A stretch of DNA of 64,000 nucleotides. Source: an uncultured Elusimicrobia bacterium (lineage in GTDB: Bacteria > Elusimicrobiota > Elusimicrobia > UBA1565 > UBA9628). The position numbers and the translations under genes were made by a program. The stretch lies in NCBI GenBank assembly GCA_903830945.1, contig CAIKVT010000027.1, positions 18,920 through 82,919 on the forward strand, read 5' to 3'. Positions 16,575 to 25,215 of the stretch are shown here, one piece after another. Each line of letters starts with the position of its first letter. The first letter of the stretch is position 1. The notes under the pieces were generated by a model that was not told the origin of the DNA, did no database searches, and was given only the letters and a program-made list of their open reading frames with translations.

Positions 16575-17474
16575 GTGAACGCCAAGACCCTAGCCGTGGC
16601 GCAGTGGGAAGACCTGGTGATCCGCCAGCCCGAACAACCGGCTCCGACCCCAAAGCCGACGCCCGTAAAGGCTCCCGAGCATATCCAGGCCTCCTACCTC
16701 ACCCATGAGCTGCGCGCCCCGGTCACTGCCATCCGGCTGGGTCTGGAAGTCCTCCAGGAACAATTGAAGCGCAAGCTGGAGGCCGATGAGAAGCAGATGC
16801 TGTCCTTGGCGATCAAGAATACCACGCGCCTCGAAGGGCTCATCAACGACATCATGGATTACTCAAAGATCGTGGCGGGCAAGATGACCGTCACCCGAGA
16901 GCCCTGCGAGGCGCGCGCACTCATCAACGACTCCGCAGACGCCATGCAGACCCTGGCCCTCTCCAAGGGCGTAAAACTGACCAAGGAGGTCGAAGAAGGG
17001 CTTCCCCGGGTCTCGGCCGAGGCGCGCCGCGTAGTCCAGGTGCTCACCAACCTGATCTCCAACGCGATCAAATTCAGCCCGACACGCGGCACCGTCACGG
17101 TCTCGGTTAAAGCCGGCCGTTACGAACACGCCGGCACCTTGGTCTTCCGGGTCAAAGACATGGGCTGCGGGATCCCCGCCGAGGACATCGAGAAGATTTT
17201 TGACATGTTCATGCAGTCCGCGGCCGGCGGCCAGAAAAAGACTGCGGGCACGGGACTGGGCCTGACCCTGGCCCGGACCATGGTGGAACTGCACGGCGGC
17301 CGCGTCTGGGCCGAGAGTTGGAAGGGCGCTGGCGCCAACTTCTATTTCACCATCCCGATCGCGGCCGAGGACATGGTCCGCAAGATCGACCCCTATCCCA
17401 AGCCCCTCGAATACCACGGTCTTCTCGTCGATATCTACCGCCGCATCAACGCGGTCCTGGCCATGTTCGTCTGA
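16575..17474 (+). CDS. Soluble sensor histidine kinase (PhoR-like core)
   Basis: The 299-residue protein has no membrane segment or recognisable sensor. It has a Pro-rich linker, then the dimerisation domain with H-box YLTHELRAPVTAI (phospho-acceptor His44) and a complete ATPase domain: N-box LISNAIKF, G1 DMGCGIP and G2 GTGLGLTLA. It would autophosphorylate and pass phosphate to a response regulator. No partner is adjacent; the PhoB-type regulator at 41037 is the only full regulator in the window. The start is a GTG. It is divergent from the sigma-factor operon and shares a short intergenic region with it. Confidence 0.92.
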   Translation: MNAKTLAVAQWEDLVIRQPEQPAPTPKPTPVKAPEHIQASYLTHELRAPVTAIRLGLEVLQEQLKRKLEADEKQMLSLAIKNTTRLEGLINDIMDYSKIVAGKMTVTREPCEARALINDSADAMQTLALSKGVKLTKEVEEGLPRVSAEARRVVQVLTNLISNAIKFSPTRGTVTVSVKAGRYEHAGTLVFRVKDMGCGIPAEDIEKIFDMFMQSAAGGQKKTAGTGLGLTLARTMVELHGGRVWAESWKGAGANFYFTIPIAAEDMVRKIDPYPKPLEYHGLLVDIYRRINAVLAMFV

Positions 17475-17520
17475 CGACGGCCTTAACAAGTCCGAAACAC
17501 GACTTTGGTGGAATATCCTT

Positions 17521-17760
17521 ATGCCCATATTCCACCTAGACTCCAGCTATCGCGACACCTGGGTCGTCCTTGACCGCAGCCTGCGCGTGCTGGATTGCGG
17601 CGAATGCCTGGAGCCGCTGCGCCGCAAACACAACGCAGGAGCCCGCCGCACCTTCTGCTTCGTCTCCGGCCCCGGGGACACTGAGCGGACTCTTCAGGAA
17701 GGCCCCTGGTCCCTGCGCGCCCTGCTTGGGCACCCGCCGGCGAGCCTGGCGCTAATCTAG
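17521..17760 (+). CDS. Small hypothetical protein
   Basis: This 79-residue frame follows the histidine kinase by 46 bases and begins MPIFHLDSSYRDTWVVLDRS. It has three Cys (CGEC and a single one) and ends in a stop before the next promoter. No family is recognised, and codon use is similar to its neighbours. A TTAACA-like element lies near 17484. It may be a real small gene or a chance frame in GC-rich DNA. Confidence 0.35.
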   Translation: MPIFHLDSSYRDTWVVLDRSLRVLDCGECLEPLRRKHNAGARRTFCFVSGPGDTERTLQEGPWSLRALLGHPPASLALI

Positions 17761-17808
17761 ACCTCGCCTGAAATCCGGCACGGCCCCCCGAAGCAACGGC
17801 GAATTTCA

Positions 17809-17814
17809 TATAAT
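17809..17814 (+). promoter_or_regulatory. TATAAT -10 box before the AI-2E family gene
   Basis: A perfect TATAAT ends 10 nt before the ATG at 17825. No Shine-Dalgarno motif is seen in the gap, so the mRNA leader would be only a few bases long. Confidence 0.45.
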
Positions 17815-17824
17815 CGAATCTCAC

Positions 17825-18793
17825 ATGTCCGTCGCTAAGAAGGTGTCTTACGTCCTAGTGCCGCTGGCAGTCTTCGCCTCGGCTTGGCTGCACCTGGCTC
17901 CAATCGCCTTGGCCGGCCTGCTTTCCTACATGATCCTGGACCTGACCTACCGCGGACTCGCGCGACGCGTCTCTCCCATGCTTTCCCGCTGGCTGGCACT
18001 CGGGGTGTTCCTGGTGGCCGCTGTCACGCTCGGGTGGATGGTCGCCCGCTTCGTGCGCGCCACCATCCACACCTTACCCCAGATCGCCGCCACCGCCATC
18101 CCCCGGATCATCGTCCTCGCCGAATCCCACGGCATCGACCTGCCATTCGACAACGTCTACGAGCTGCGCGAGATCGCCATCCAGAAGATCAAGGAGCACG
18201 CCGAAGGCATCACCAAGACCAGCGGCGTGCTGACCGTGCAGTTCTTCCATATCCTCATCATCGTCTTCGCGGCCATACTCGCATTCTTCAGCCCTCCCCC
18301 GGATAATTGTGGACCAAACTTATTCGATGAGCTGCGCCGGGAGCTGGCAGCGCGCATGCGCACCCTCATGGCGGGCTTCGAAAAGGTCCTCGGCGCCCAG
18401 GTGATCATCTCCGCGGCTTACACCGTCATGACCCTGGCCTTCCTCATCTCGATGGGATTTACGCACGTGATCTTCTTGACGCTGGCCACCTTCCTCTTCG
18501 GCGTCATGCCCATCATCGGAAACATCATCAGCAACGCCATCATCGTAGCCGAGGGACTGACCATATCCACCCACCACGCCGCCTTCGCGCTGGCATTCCT
18601 AATCCTCATCCACAAAAGCGGATATTTCGTCTACGGCCGAGTCCTAGGCTCGAGCATGAAAGTGCCCATGTGGCAGACCCTGTTGGCCATCCTCCTTGGC
18701 GAAGTCGTCATGGGCGTGCCCGGCATCATCCTGGCGCCGACCCTGCTGCATTACGCCAAGGAAGAGTTGCGCGCCATACCGTCCGCGCGCTAA
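17825..18793 (+). CDS. AI-2E family (PerM/UPF0118) membrane transporter
   Basis: The 322-residue protein has about seven hydrophobic segments in the order of this family: two near the N-terminus, one near 55-75, a long amphipathic middle region (residues 80-130), and a C-terminal cluster including HVIFLTLATFLFGVMPIIGN and LLGEVVMGVPGIILAPTLL. Family members have been linked to autoinducer-2 export, Na+/H+ antiport and lipid-related roles; the substrate here is unknown. It is slightly shorter than most members. It is convergent with the GH57 gene. Confidence 0.88.
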   Translation: MSVAKKVSYVLVPLAVFASAWLHLAPIALAGLLSYMILDLTYRGLARRVSPMLSRWLALGVFLVAAVTLGWMVARFVRATIHTLPQIAATAIPRIIVLAESHGIDLPFDNVYELREIAIQKIKEHAEGITKTSGVLTVQFFHILIIVFAAILAFFSPPPDNCGPNLFDELRRELAARMRTLMAGFEKVLGAQVIISAAYTVMTLAFLISMGFTHVIFLTLATFLFGVMPIIGNIISNAIIVAEGLTISTHHAAFALAFLILIHKSGYFVYGRVLGSSMKVPMWQTLLAILLGEVVMGVPGIILAPTLLHYAKEELRAIPSAR

Positions 18794-18887
18794 AGCTCTT
18801 CTTTCATGTGATTGTAGGGACAACATACTCGATTCAGGCCCCATCATCATGATAGGCCGCGAATTAAGTATGGTGTCCCCGAATCAA

Positions 18888-21320
18888 TCAGGCATCGGCC
18901 GATATATCCAGAAGGCGCGCGGCCTCGTCGATCTCGCCCACCAGACGGACCTTCTCGTCTCCCTCTGCCGGCAGGCGCCGCAGCAGGTCGAAGAACCGGT
19001 TCTGCGCGCGGTAGCGCCACCGCATGAGATTGGCGGCAGGCGCGACCGCAGCCAAAGCCGCGAGCCGGCCTAACCAGGCCGCTGAGAAGTCCTTTTCAAG
19101 CGAGTCCAGAACCCAGACCGCGCAGGCTTCCCATCCCTCTTCCGCTGCCGCGGACGGCACGGATAAACCCGCGGCCCGTGCCCGGGCCACGGTCGCGGCC
19201 ACGTCCGCAAGATCCGCGTCCGGCCGCTGCCTGAACTGCCGGGCCCGGCGCAAGAGCCAGGCGTCCAGGGCCGCCTCGGTCTGCCCTTTCAAGCCGGAAG
19301 GGAGCTCCAAGCCGATCTTGGCATGCTGCTCGGCCAAGCCCAGACATTCGCCCATATCGAGCAGCGGCGAGTCATCCCAGACCCGTCGGCGCTTCTCTAC
19401 CAGACACTTGAGGATGCGTTCACGTTCATCCGCCAGGAGGTCTTCGAAACCGAAGCGGCGCCCCTTGGACAGAGGCCCTGCCACGGCCATAAAATCCCAC
19501 GGCTGGCCTTCGCGCACGGACCGGACCCGGTCCGCCAAAGCCGCCAACCCGCCCGGCCCCAGGTCCGCCGCGGAGACCAAGGCCGTGACCGAGTAGTCGG
19601 GCATGGCCGCGGCCAAGAAGGCGCGCTGCTCGCGCGCTCCGGTGATGCCGTCAAGCATCGTGACCTGGCCGGCGACCAAGCGCACCCCGTCGATCCGATG
19701 TCGCACCAGACCGGAGAACTCCGCTGAGGAGCAGCCCATCGGCCAGTGCTCATGGCCCTCGGAAAATAAACTCGCGATCGCATGGTGGGCCGCAGCGCGG
19801 TCCCCATCCATGCGGCCCGACAAGGCCAGCCTGCGGTAGACCTCCTCGCCCGTGCGGTGCTCGGCGTAATTGCTGGAAGCCGCCTTCAAACGCGCGGCTA
19901 AGCCCCGCTCCAAGTCCACGCCGGCGACCAGATGCGCCAATTCCACGGCCCGGGCCGCATATTGCAGATTCTGCACGGCCTCAATGCCGGAGATGTCCGA
20001 GAAGAACCAGCCGCAACTGGTGTACATGAGCATGGCGTGCCTCTGCATCTCCAACAGGCGCAGGGCTTTGACCCGATTCTCCAGGCAGTCCTCCGCCTTG
20101 AGGTGCTCCGCCATGAACCTGGCGACGCTCTCATCCGAACGGTCCAGGACGACCGAGATGTAGGCGTCGCGCGCTGCCCAGGAGTCACGCAGGACGCGGC
20201 CGCCCTCGCGCTCGAAGGTCAGCGCCAGATGGTCGCGCAGCCAGTCCAATGCCTCACGCATGGGCCGCCGCCAGGCCAAGCTCTTGCCCTCTCCGCCGCA
20301 GCCGCAAGCATCGCTCCAGCGCGACACGCCGTGGCTGCAGCTCCAGGAAGTGCCCAAACCGTCGCCGCCAGGCTTGATCTCGGCCTCCCAGGTAGGGGGG
20401 TTATCGGCAAGGAAAGCGCCATAGTTGACCACCTCGATGCCGCGCTTTGGCAACTCCTGGACCAGGAGGTGCGCCAGGCCCATCTCGCCGAACTTCTCGT
20501 GGTGCCCATAGGACTCGCCATCCGTGCAGATGCTGACCAATTGAGCCTCGGCGGCAACGACATCGAAGGCGCCGAGAATGCGGTCGGCCCAGCCTTTGGC
20601 ATTGACCATGACCTTCTCGAAGGCCACGCCATGCGAGAGGGCTCCATCATAGAAGAAGAGGGCCAGGGACTTCTTGCCCTCTGAGCCTGGGACGATCCAA
20701 CGATAGGCCCGCCTGGGATCGAGTCCGCTTGAGGAAACGTCCGTCCAAGCTTCCGTGCCGATAGGCCGCACGCGCCGGACTTGAGTGGGAGCGAGTACGG
20801 CGCATTTGAGGCCGTGTTCGGCCAAAGCGGCCAGGACGGCATCGTTGCACGCGGTCTCTGGTATCCACATGGATTCGGATTCCCGGCCGAAACGATGCCG
20901 GAAGTCGGCCAATCCCCAGAGGATCTGCGTGCGCATGTCGCGCGGCTTAGCGAGGGGAAGTATCATGTGGTTGTACGCCTGGGCCATGGCGTTTCCATGG
21001 CCGGGCAGGCGCTGGATGCTCTTACGGTCGGCGTCAAGCAAGCGACGGTAGTCGTGCGGGTAGGCCTTTTCGAACCAGGTGAGCAAGGTGGGCCCGAAGT
21101 CGAAGCTGAGGTGCTCGTAGTTATTAACCAGCTGGCTGATGAGGTTGTGCGCGTCCATGAGGCGCGCCTGACTGTTGGGAATGTAGCACTCGCGCGCGAT
21201 GCGACGGTTCCAGTCGTGCGCGGGCTTAGCCGAGGACTGCCGCTCCACGGTCTCTGTCCAGGGATTCTCGCGGGGCGGCTGGTAGAAGTGTCCGTGTATG
21301 CAGAAATAGCGCTTGGTCAT
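18888..21320 (-). CDS. Glycoside hydrolase family 57 protein with DUF3536 domain
   Basis: The 810-residue protein begins YFCIHGHFYQPPRENPW, the GH57 opening with catalytic-site His residues. The segment SMWIPETACNDAVLAALAEHG carries the conserved Glu region of the barrel. Residues from about 400 on match the DUF3536 region associated with this branch. GH57 enzymes act on alpha-1,4-glucans (amylase, branching, amylopullulanase), and members of this branch are uncharacterised to my knowledge. There is no signal peptide, so a cytosolic role in glycogen-like polymer metabolism is likely. TATAAT lies 7 nt before the ATG without a ribosome-binding site. Confidence 0.9.
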   Translation of the reverse strand: MTKRYFCIHGHFYQPPRENPWTETVERQSSAKPAHDWNRRIARECYIPNSQARLMDAHNLISQLVNNYEHLSFDFGPTLLTWFEKAYPHDYRRLLDADRKSIQRLPGHGNAMAQAYNHMILPLAKPRDMRTQILWGLADFRHRFGRESESMWIPETACNDAVLAALAEHGLKCAVLAPTQVRRVRPIGTEAWTDVSSSGLDPRRAYRWIVPGSEGKKSLALFFYDGALSHGVAFEKVMVNAKGWADRILGAFDVVAAEAQLVSICTDGESYGHHEKFGEMGLAHLLVQELPKRGIEVVNYGAFLADNPPTWEAEIKPGGDGLGTSWSCSHGVSRWSDACGCGGEGKSLAWRRPMREALDWLRDHLALTFEREGGRVLRDSWAARDAYISVVLDRSDESVARFMAEHLKAEDCLENRVKALRLLEMQRHAMLMYTSCGWFFSDISGIEAVQNLQYAARAVELAHLVAGVDLERGLAARLKAASSNYAEHRTGEEVYRRLALSGRMDGDRAAAHHAIASLFSEGHEHWPMGCSSAEFSGLVRHRIDGVRLVAGQVTMLDGITGAREQRAFLAAAMPDYSVTALVSAADLGPGGLAALADRVRSVREGQPWDFMAVAGPLSKGRRFGFEDLLADERERILKCLVEKRRRVWDDSPLLDMGECLGLAEQHAKIGLELPSGLKGQTEAALDAWLLRRARQFRQRPDADLADVAATVARARAAGLSVPSAAAEEGWEACAVWVLDSLEKDFSAAWLGRLAALAAVAPAANLMRWRYRAQNRFFDLLRRLPAEGDEKVRLVGEIDEAARLLDISADA

Positions 21321-21356
21321 CAGAGAGATTATAGGGTTTTGGTTTGCCAGCGTCCA
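21321..21356 (-). promoter_or_regulatory. Promoter of the GH57 gene, leaderless layout
   Basis: On the minus strand TGGACG (21356-21351) and TATAAT (21333-21328) are 17 nt apart, and TATAAT ends 7 nt before the ATG at 21320. This predicts that transcription starts at the start codon. Confidence 0.55.
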
Positions 21357-21422
21357 GGTTGGTTGGCCCTTCGGCGGTTAAGCTCACGAGCTGCGCCATG
21401 CCGCCCGCCGTTCCGAGTCCAT

Positions 21423-22415
21423 CTATCGCTTCAAAGCGCCAAAGGGGTCGTGACGGTCCAAAGCTTTCAGGGCGGCCACGGTCTTCTTCCAGTCCCGGCC
21501 GCAGCGCTCGTGGAGGGCATGGAAAGCGCCCAGATCGTAGGTATAAAGCCGGTAGGCCAGGACCGTTGCATTGTTAAGCGGCTCGGAGAGCGGCGAACCT
21601 ATCTCTTCGAGCCGCTGGCGGCCCTGGTCGAAGACCTCTTCCCGTCGGGCAAGTTTCTCCTGGTCGGCGGCGGGGCTGCGGTAGAGAGTATCGAGCCGCT
21701 GGTATATCCCGTTCATGGCGACCATGAACTCCCGTTCGCGGGTCAGCCCAACCTGATATTCCTTCAGCTGCGAACAATCCCGGCCGAAGCGCTGCGCCAG
21801 GAAATCCACCGCTCCCTCCTCGCCTACGAAGGTCGCGACCGCCTCGTCGAAGTCCACTCGGTCCTTGAACCACACCGTGCCATGGGTCAACTCATGGATG
21901 AGCAATCCAGCCAGTTCTCCAGGCGGATAATCGAGCACGTTGGAAGGCAGCGGGTCCGCGAACCAGAGGGGGGTCTTGTAGGCCGAGACCCCGCCCACCC
22001 GCGCATCGAAACCGCGGCCCTCGAAGCGCCGCATCTCACTCACCGCGTCGGCTTTCCGAAAATATCCTTTATAGGGCACCTTGCCCACCAACGGAAACCA
22101 CCACTGGTAGGCCTCCAAACTCGTGCGCGGACAGGCTGAGACCACATAGGTGACCGCGCTGCTCACAGGAGTGAAAATCGAGAAATCCCGGGTCGGCTTA
22201 AGGCCCATGCGTTTGAAAGCGAACTCCCGGACCTCCAGGACCAGCTTGAGCTTGGCTTTAAGGTCCTCCGGGGTGGAAGGATCACGCAGGGCCGCGGCCA
22301 TGCTGCGGCTGCGCCAGAGCAGGCTCGCGTGGCCGGCCGCGGCCTTGGCGACGTAGACCGGGGAGCAAGCGCAGAGTAGGACGGAAACGGCGATGGTCCC
22401 CCAACGGCAGGTCAT
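21423..22415 (-). CDS. Predicted zinc aminopeptidase (DUF2265 family), probable lipoprotein
   Basis: The 330-residue protein starts MTCRWGTIAVSVLLCACS, a short signal sequence that could end at a lipidated Cys. The family's metal site IHELTHGTVWFKD (HExxH, about residues 172-184) and a downstream EAVATFVGEEGA (third-ligand Glu region) are intact. The family is annotated as putative aminopeptidase. I chose the ATG at 22415 because it overlaps the ispG stop in ATGA, which suggests translational coupling. Confidence 0.87.
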   Translation of the reverse strand: MTCRWGTIAVSVLLCACSPVYVAKAAAGHASLLWRSRSMAAALRDPSTPEDLKAKLKLVLEVREFAFKRMGLKPTRDFSIFTPVSSAVTYVVSACPRTSLEAYQWWFPLVGKVPYKGYFRKADAVSEMRRFEGRGFDARVGGVSAYKTPLWFADPLPSNVLDYPPGELAGLLIHELTHGTVWFKDRVDFDEAVATFVGEEGAVDFLAQRFGRDCSQLKEYQVGLTREREFMVAMNGIYQRLDTLYRSPAADQEKLARREEVFDQGRQRLEEIGSPLSEPLNNATVLAYRLYTYDLGAFHALHERCGRDWKKTVAALKALDRHDPFGALKR

Positions 22416-24082
22416 TCCAGGTCCAGCCATCGCCCCTGTCCCTTGATGAGGTCCTTGAGCGCCTCGACAGCTTGGGCAGGAGACACGCCCTTGCGCACGC
22501 AGTCCTTGCCCACGTAGAGATTGATCTTTCCCGGCGCGCCGCCCACATAACCGAAGTCAGCGTCGGCCATCTCACCCGGGCCATTGACGATACAGCCCAT
22601 GACCGCGATCTTAACTCCCTTGAGATGTCCCAACTCGCGCTTGACGCGCCCGGTGGTCGCCTGCAGGTCGAAAAGGGTCCGGCCGCAGCCCGGGCAGGAA
22701 ATGAACTCCGTCTTGCTCATGCGGACCCCGGCGCCCTGCAGTATGTTATAGGCCAACTCCAGCTCCCGCGCGGGCTCCAAGCCTGAATCAATCTCCACCG
22801 AATCACCCACCCCGTCGCAGAGCAGCGATCCGATCAAAGTCGACGCATCGATGACCTGCCGCAAAACGCTCGGCGCTCGGGGGGCGCGTAGATGGATAGG
22901 GGAGTCCCCGGCCTGGGCGGCCAGGAGCCGGTATTCGCGCAGAAGGACTCCGGGGGCCTCACCAGAGAGCCCAAGGAGGGGCTCCTGCACTCGGCGGGAT
23001 AGGCACAGGACCTCGGCCGCGGTACCGGCCTCGATGAGCCGGCCGGAATCTCGCAGCCTTTGCGAGGAGAGTTCTGGACCGAGATCGAGTCCCAGACCCG
23101 TAAAGCTCTGTGTGACCACCCGCACCGGATCGCCGCCTCCCACGCCGAAGCCGTCGATCACGACCCGCCGGCTCGGCCGCCGCGCATAGCCGCAGGGATC
23201 CGGGCAATGCCGCAAGTCAACTGGCTCCGGTCCGCGGCTCTCGTCCGAGCGTCCTTGAAAACGCTCGGCCAAGGCCCGGCAAACCGGGATCTCGGCTTCG
23301 GGCTCCTCGGTCAATGACACGCGCAGTGTGTCGCCAATGCCGTCTTCCAGCAAGCTGCCGATACCGATGGCGGACTTGATACGGCCATCCTCCCCGGCCC
23401 CGGCCTCGGTCACGCCCAGGTGGAAGGGATAGTCCATGCCCGCCTCGACCATGCGAGCCGCCAAGAGGCGGTAGGCCGCGATCATCACCTTGACGTTGGA
23501 GGCCTTCATGGAGAAGACCAGCTCGCGATAGCCCTGCTCCTCGCAAAGACGCGCGAACTCCAGGGCGCTCTCGACCATGCCCAGCGGGGTATCGCCGTGA
23601 CGGAGCATGATGCGCTCCGAGAGCGAACCGTGATTGACGCCGATGCGCAGGCTGCGCTTGAGACGTTTAAGCTTGTCCACCAAAGAAGGGAACCGCTCCT
23701 GAGGAAAATTACCGGGATTGATGCGGATCTTGTCCACGAAGTCGGCCGCGACCTCAGCCGCGTCGGCGGAGAAATGGATGTCCGCGACCAAAGGAACGTC
23801 CATGCCTCGGAGCAAGAGGCCGGTCTTGATGCGCTCCAGCGCCCGCGCGGCCTCGAGCGTGGACGCGGCGAGGCGCACGATCTCGCAGCCCGCCTCGGCT
23901 AAGCGCGCGACCTGGGCCACCGAGGCCTCCACGTCCAGCGTATCGGTCGTGGTCATGGACTGCAGGCGCAGCAGGTTGTCCGCGCCCAAGACCACCTTGC
24001 CAACGGCCACGGCCCGGGTGCGGCGGCGGCGATAGCTGAAGAGATCGGCGCAATACGGCGGGAGGGAGAGCGGCCTGAACAT
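22412..24082 (-). CDS. ispG: 4-hydroxy-3-methylbut-2-enyl diphosphate synthase, large form
   Basis: The 556-residue protein catalyses the reductive conversion of methylerythritol cyclodiphosphate to HMBPP in the non-mevalonate isoprenoid pathway. The N-terminal TIM barrel is seen in LQSMTTTDTLDVEASVAQV and INPGNFPQERF. A central insert of the long (plant, Chlamydia, Bacteroidetes) type follows, then the C-terminal iron-sulfur domain with CPGCGRTLFDLQ and CIVNGPGEMADADFGYVG. The insert explains the length compared with the roughly 370 residues of E. coli IspG. The start at 24082 matches the family N-terminus and has TATAAT 7 nt upstream. Confidence 0.95.
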   Translation of the reverse strand: MFRPLSLPPYCADLFSYRRRRTRAVAVGKVVLGADNLLRLQSMTTTDTLDVEASVAQVARLAEAGCEIVRLAASTLEAARALERIKTGLLLRGMDVPLVADIHFSADAAEVAADFVDKIRINPGNFPQERFPSLVDKLKRLKRSLRIGVNHGSLSERIMLRHGDTPLGMVESALEFARLCEEQGYRELVFSMKASNVKVMIAAYRLLAARMVEAGMDYPFHLGVTEAGAGEDGRIKSAIGIGSLLEDGIGDTLRVSLTEEPEAEIPVCRALAERFQGRSDESRGPEPVDLRHCPDPCGYARRPSRRVVIDGFGVGGGDPVRVVTQSFTGLGLDLGPELSSQRLRDSGRLIEAGTAAEVLCLSRRVQEPLLGLSGEAPGVLLREYRLLAAQAGDSPIHLRAPRAPSVLRQVIDASTLIGSLLCDGVGDSVEIDSGLEPARELELAYNILQGAGVRMSKTEFISCPGCGRTLFDLQATTGRVKRELGHLKGVKIAVMGCIVNGPGEMADADFGYVGGAPGKINLYVGKDCVRKGVSPAQAVEALKDLIKGQGRWLDLE

Positions 24083-24095
24083 CGGAATTATTATA
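24083..24095 (-). promoter_or_regulatory. -10 box for a leaderless ispG transcript
   Basis: TATAAT at 24095-24090 (minus strand) ends 7 nt before the ATG. The intervening bases contain no ribosome-binding site. Confidence 0.55.
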
Positions 24096-24327
24096 CCAAC
24101 TTGCCACCGGCGGCCATGAAGCCGCCGGCCCTGGAGGAATGGCGTCCTCCCTTCCCTGAAGGGTGCAACGCGCAAGACGGAATGTCCTCGAAATTTACGC
24201 GATAAATATCCCTTTGCGGTTCCAGCCAACGCATAGGCCTTTTGACCCGATGTCAAAGGCCCTTTGCTCCTTCCCCTTACGGAATCACTTTACTATACTA
24301 AAGGATCAGCAAAACGGAGGTGTGGTC

Positions 24328-25215
24328 ATGAAGAATCTGGCTGTTTTTACGATGCTGCTAGCTGCAGCTTTGCCGGCTCGTTTCGCGTCAGCACAGGACA
24401 CGCTCGGCTCGGCAGGATTCGGATATCTCGGTCTTCAGCAGGTGCGCCAAATTCTGCCCGAAGGGGCGGCTCTTGTACCCGGCCAGGCCGTGGGGCCCTC
24501 GCTGACAGTCAGCGAGAAGATCACGAACTCCTCGCTCCGGCCGCAGGCGGCCAAAAGGCTCCTCTACATCTTCCCAAAATCTCTAAATGAGAACAGTGCT
24601 TTTTTGGACAAATGGACTAATATCCTAAGACACGCGGGCTTCACCCCAGGACCCAACGACTATCAGGAGAACATCTACTCGGTGCTCCCCTACACGGGCA
24701 ACGGGAACCTCGTCATCCGGGAGTTCATGGCCGAGCCCGCGCAGTTCAAACCCAAGGACCCGGAGGCCTTGCTGGCCAACATGGAGACGATATCCGGTCT
24801 TGTCCAGAAGGCGAACCTGCCCATCATCGCCTCCTTCACCTCGGACTTCGAGTTCTATCTGCCCACCTACCATCTCTACTATCTGACCGACTACAAAAAA
24901 ACAGCCAACGAGGAAACCCGGGTCCGCGTGCTCAAGGCTGCAGGCGCCGACCCCGCCGTCTTGACGAGGGCCGGTCTCCAGGTGCTGCAGCAGACCAAAG
25001 ACGGCCGCCTCACCGTCTACATCGGCCGCGAGACCGGCATGGTGAAGCGCTCGACGGACAAACGCGAGGACATCGAGGCTGCGATCGCGGACTTCCAGAA
25101 ATCCATCACTGAGCGGGGGGGGGTCTTCATCGAGTCAGTGGTGCGGGAACTGCCGCCGGGTTCATATAGGAATTTCGAAGCCGACCTCTACTTCTTCCAG
25201 GCGCCCCTGATCTAA
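24328..25215 (+). CDS. Secreted protein of unknown function
   Basis: The 295-residue protein has a clear signal peptide (MKNLAVFTMLLAAALPARFASA, cleaved before QDT). GGAGG lies 8 nt before this ATG and a TATACT box further upstream. The mature part has no family I recognise; it is mixed alpha/beta with one Lys/Arg-rich stretch near residue 250 and no Cys. Its stop overlaps the stop of the convergent cstA by four bases. A terminator hairpin lies just beyond, inside the end of cstA. Confidence 0.7.
   Translation: MKNLAVFTMLLAAALPARFASAQDTLGSAGFGYLGLQQVRQILPEGAALVPGQAVGPSLTVSEKITNSSLRPQAAKRLLYIFPKSLNENSAFLDKWTNILRHAGFTPGPNDYQENIYSVLPYTGNGNLVIREFMAEPAQFKPKDPEALLANMETISGLVQKANLPIIASFTSDFEFYLPTYHLYYLTDYKKTANEETRVRVLKAAGADPAVLTRAGLQVLQQTKDGRLTVYIGRETGMVKRSTDKREDIEAAIADFQKSITERGGVFIESVVRELPPGSYRNFEADLYFFQAPLI

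Noticed and set aside
20781..22139. 452-residue plus-strand frame opposite the GH57 and aminopeptidase genes
   Set aside because: No start signal, no recognisable domain, and it crosses two genes with clear family motifs on the minus strand.
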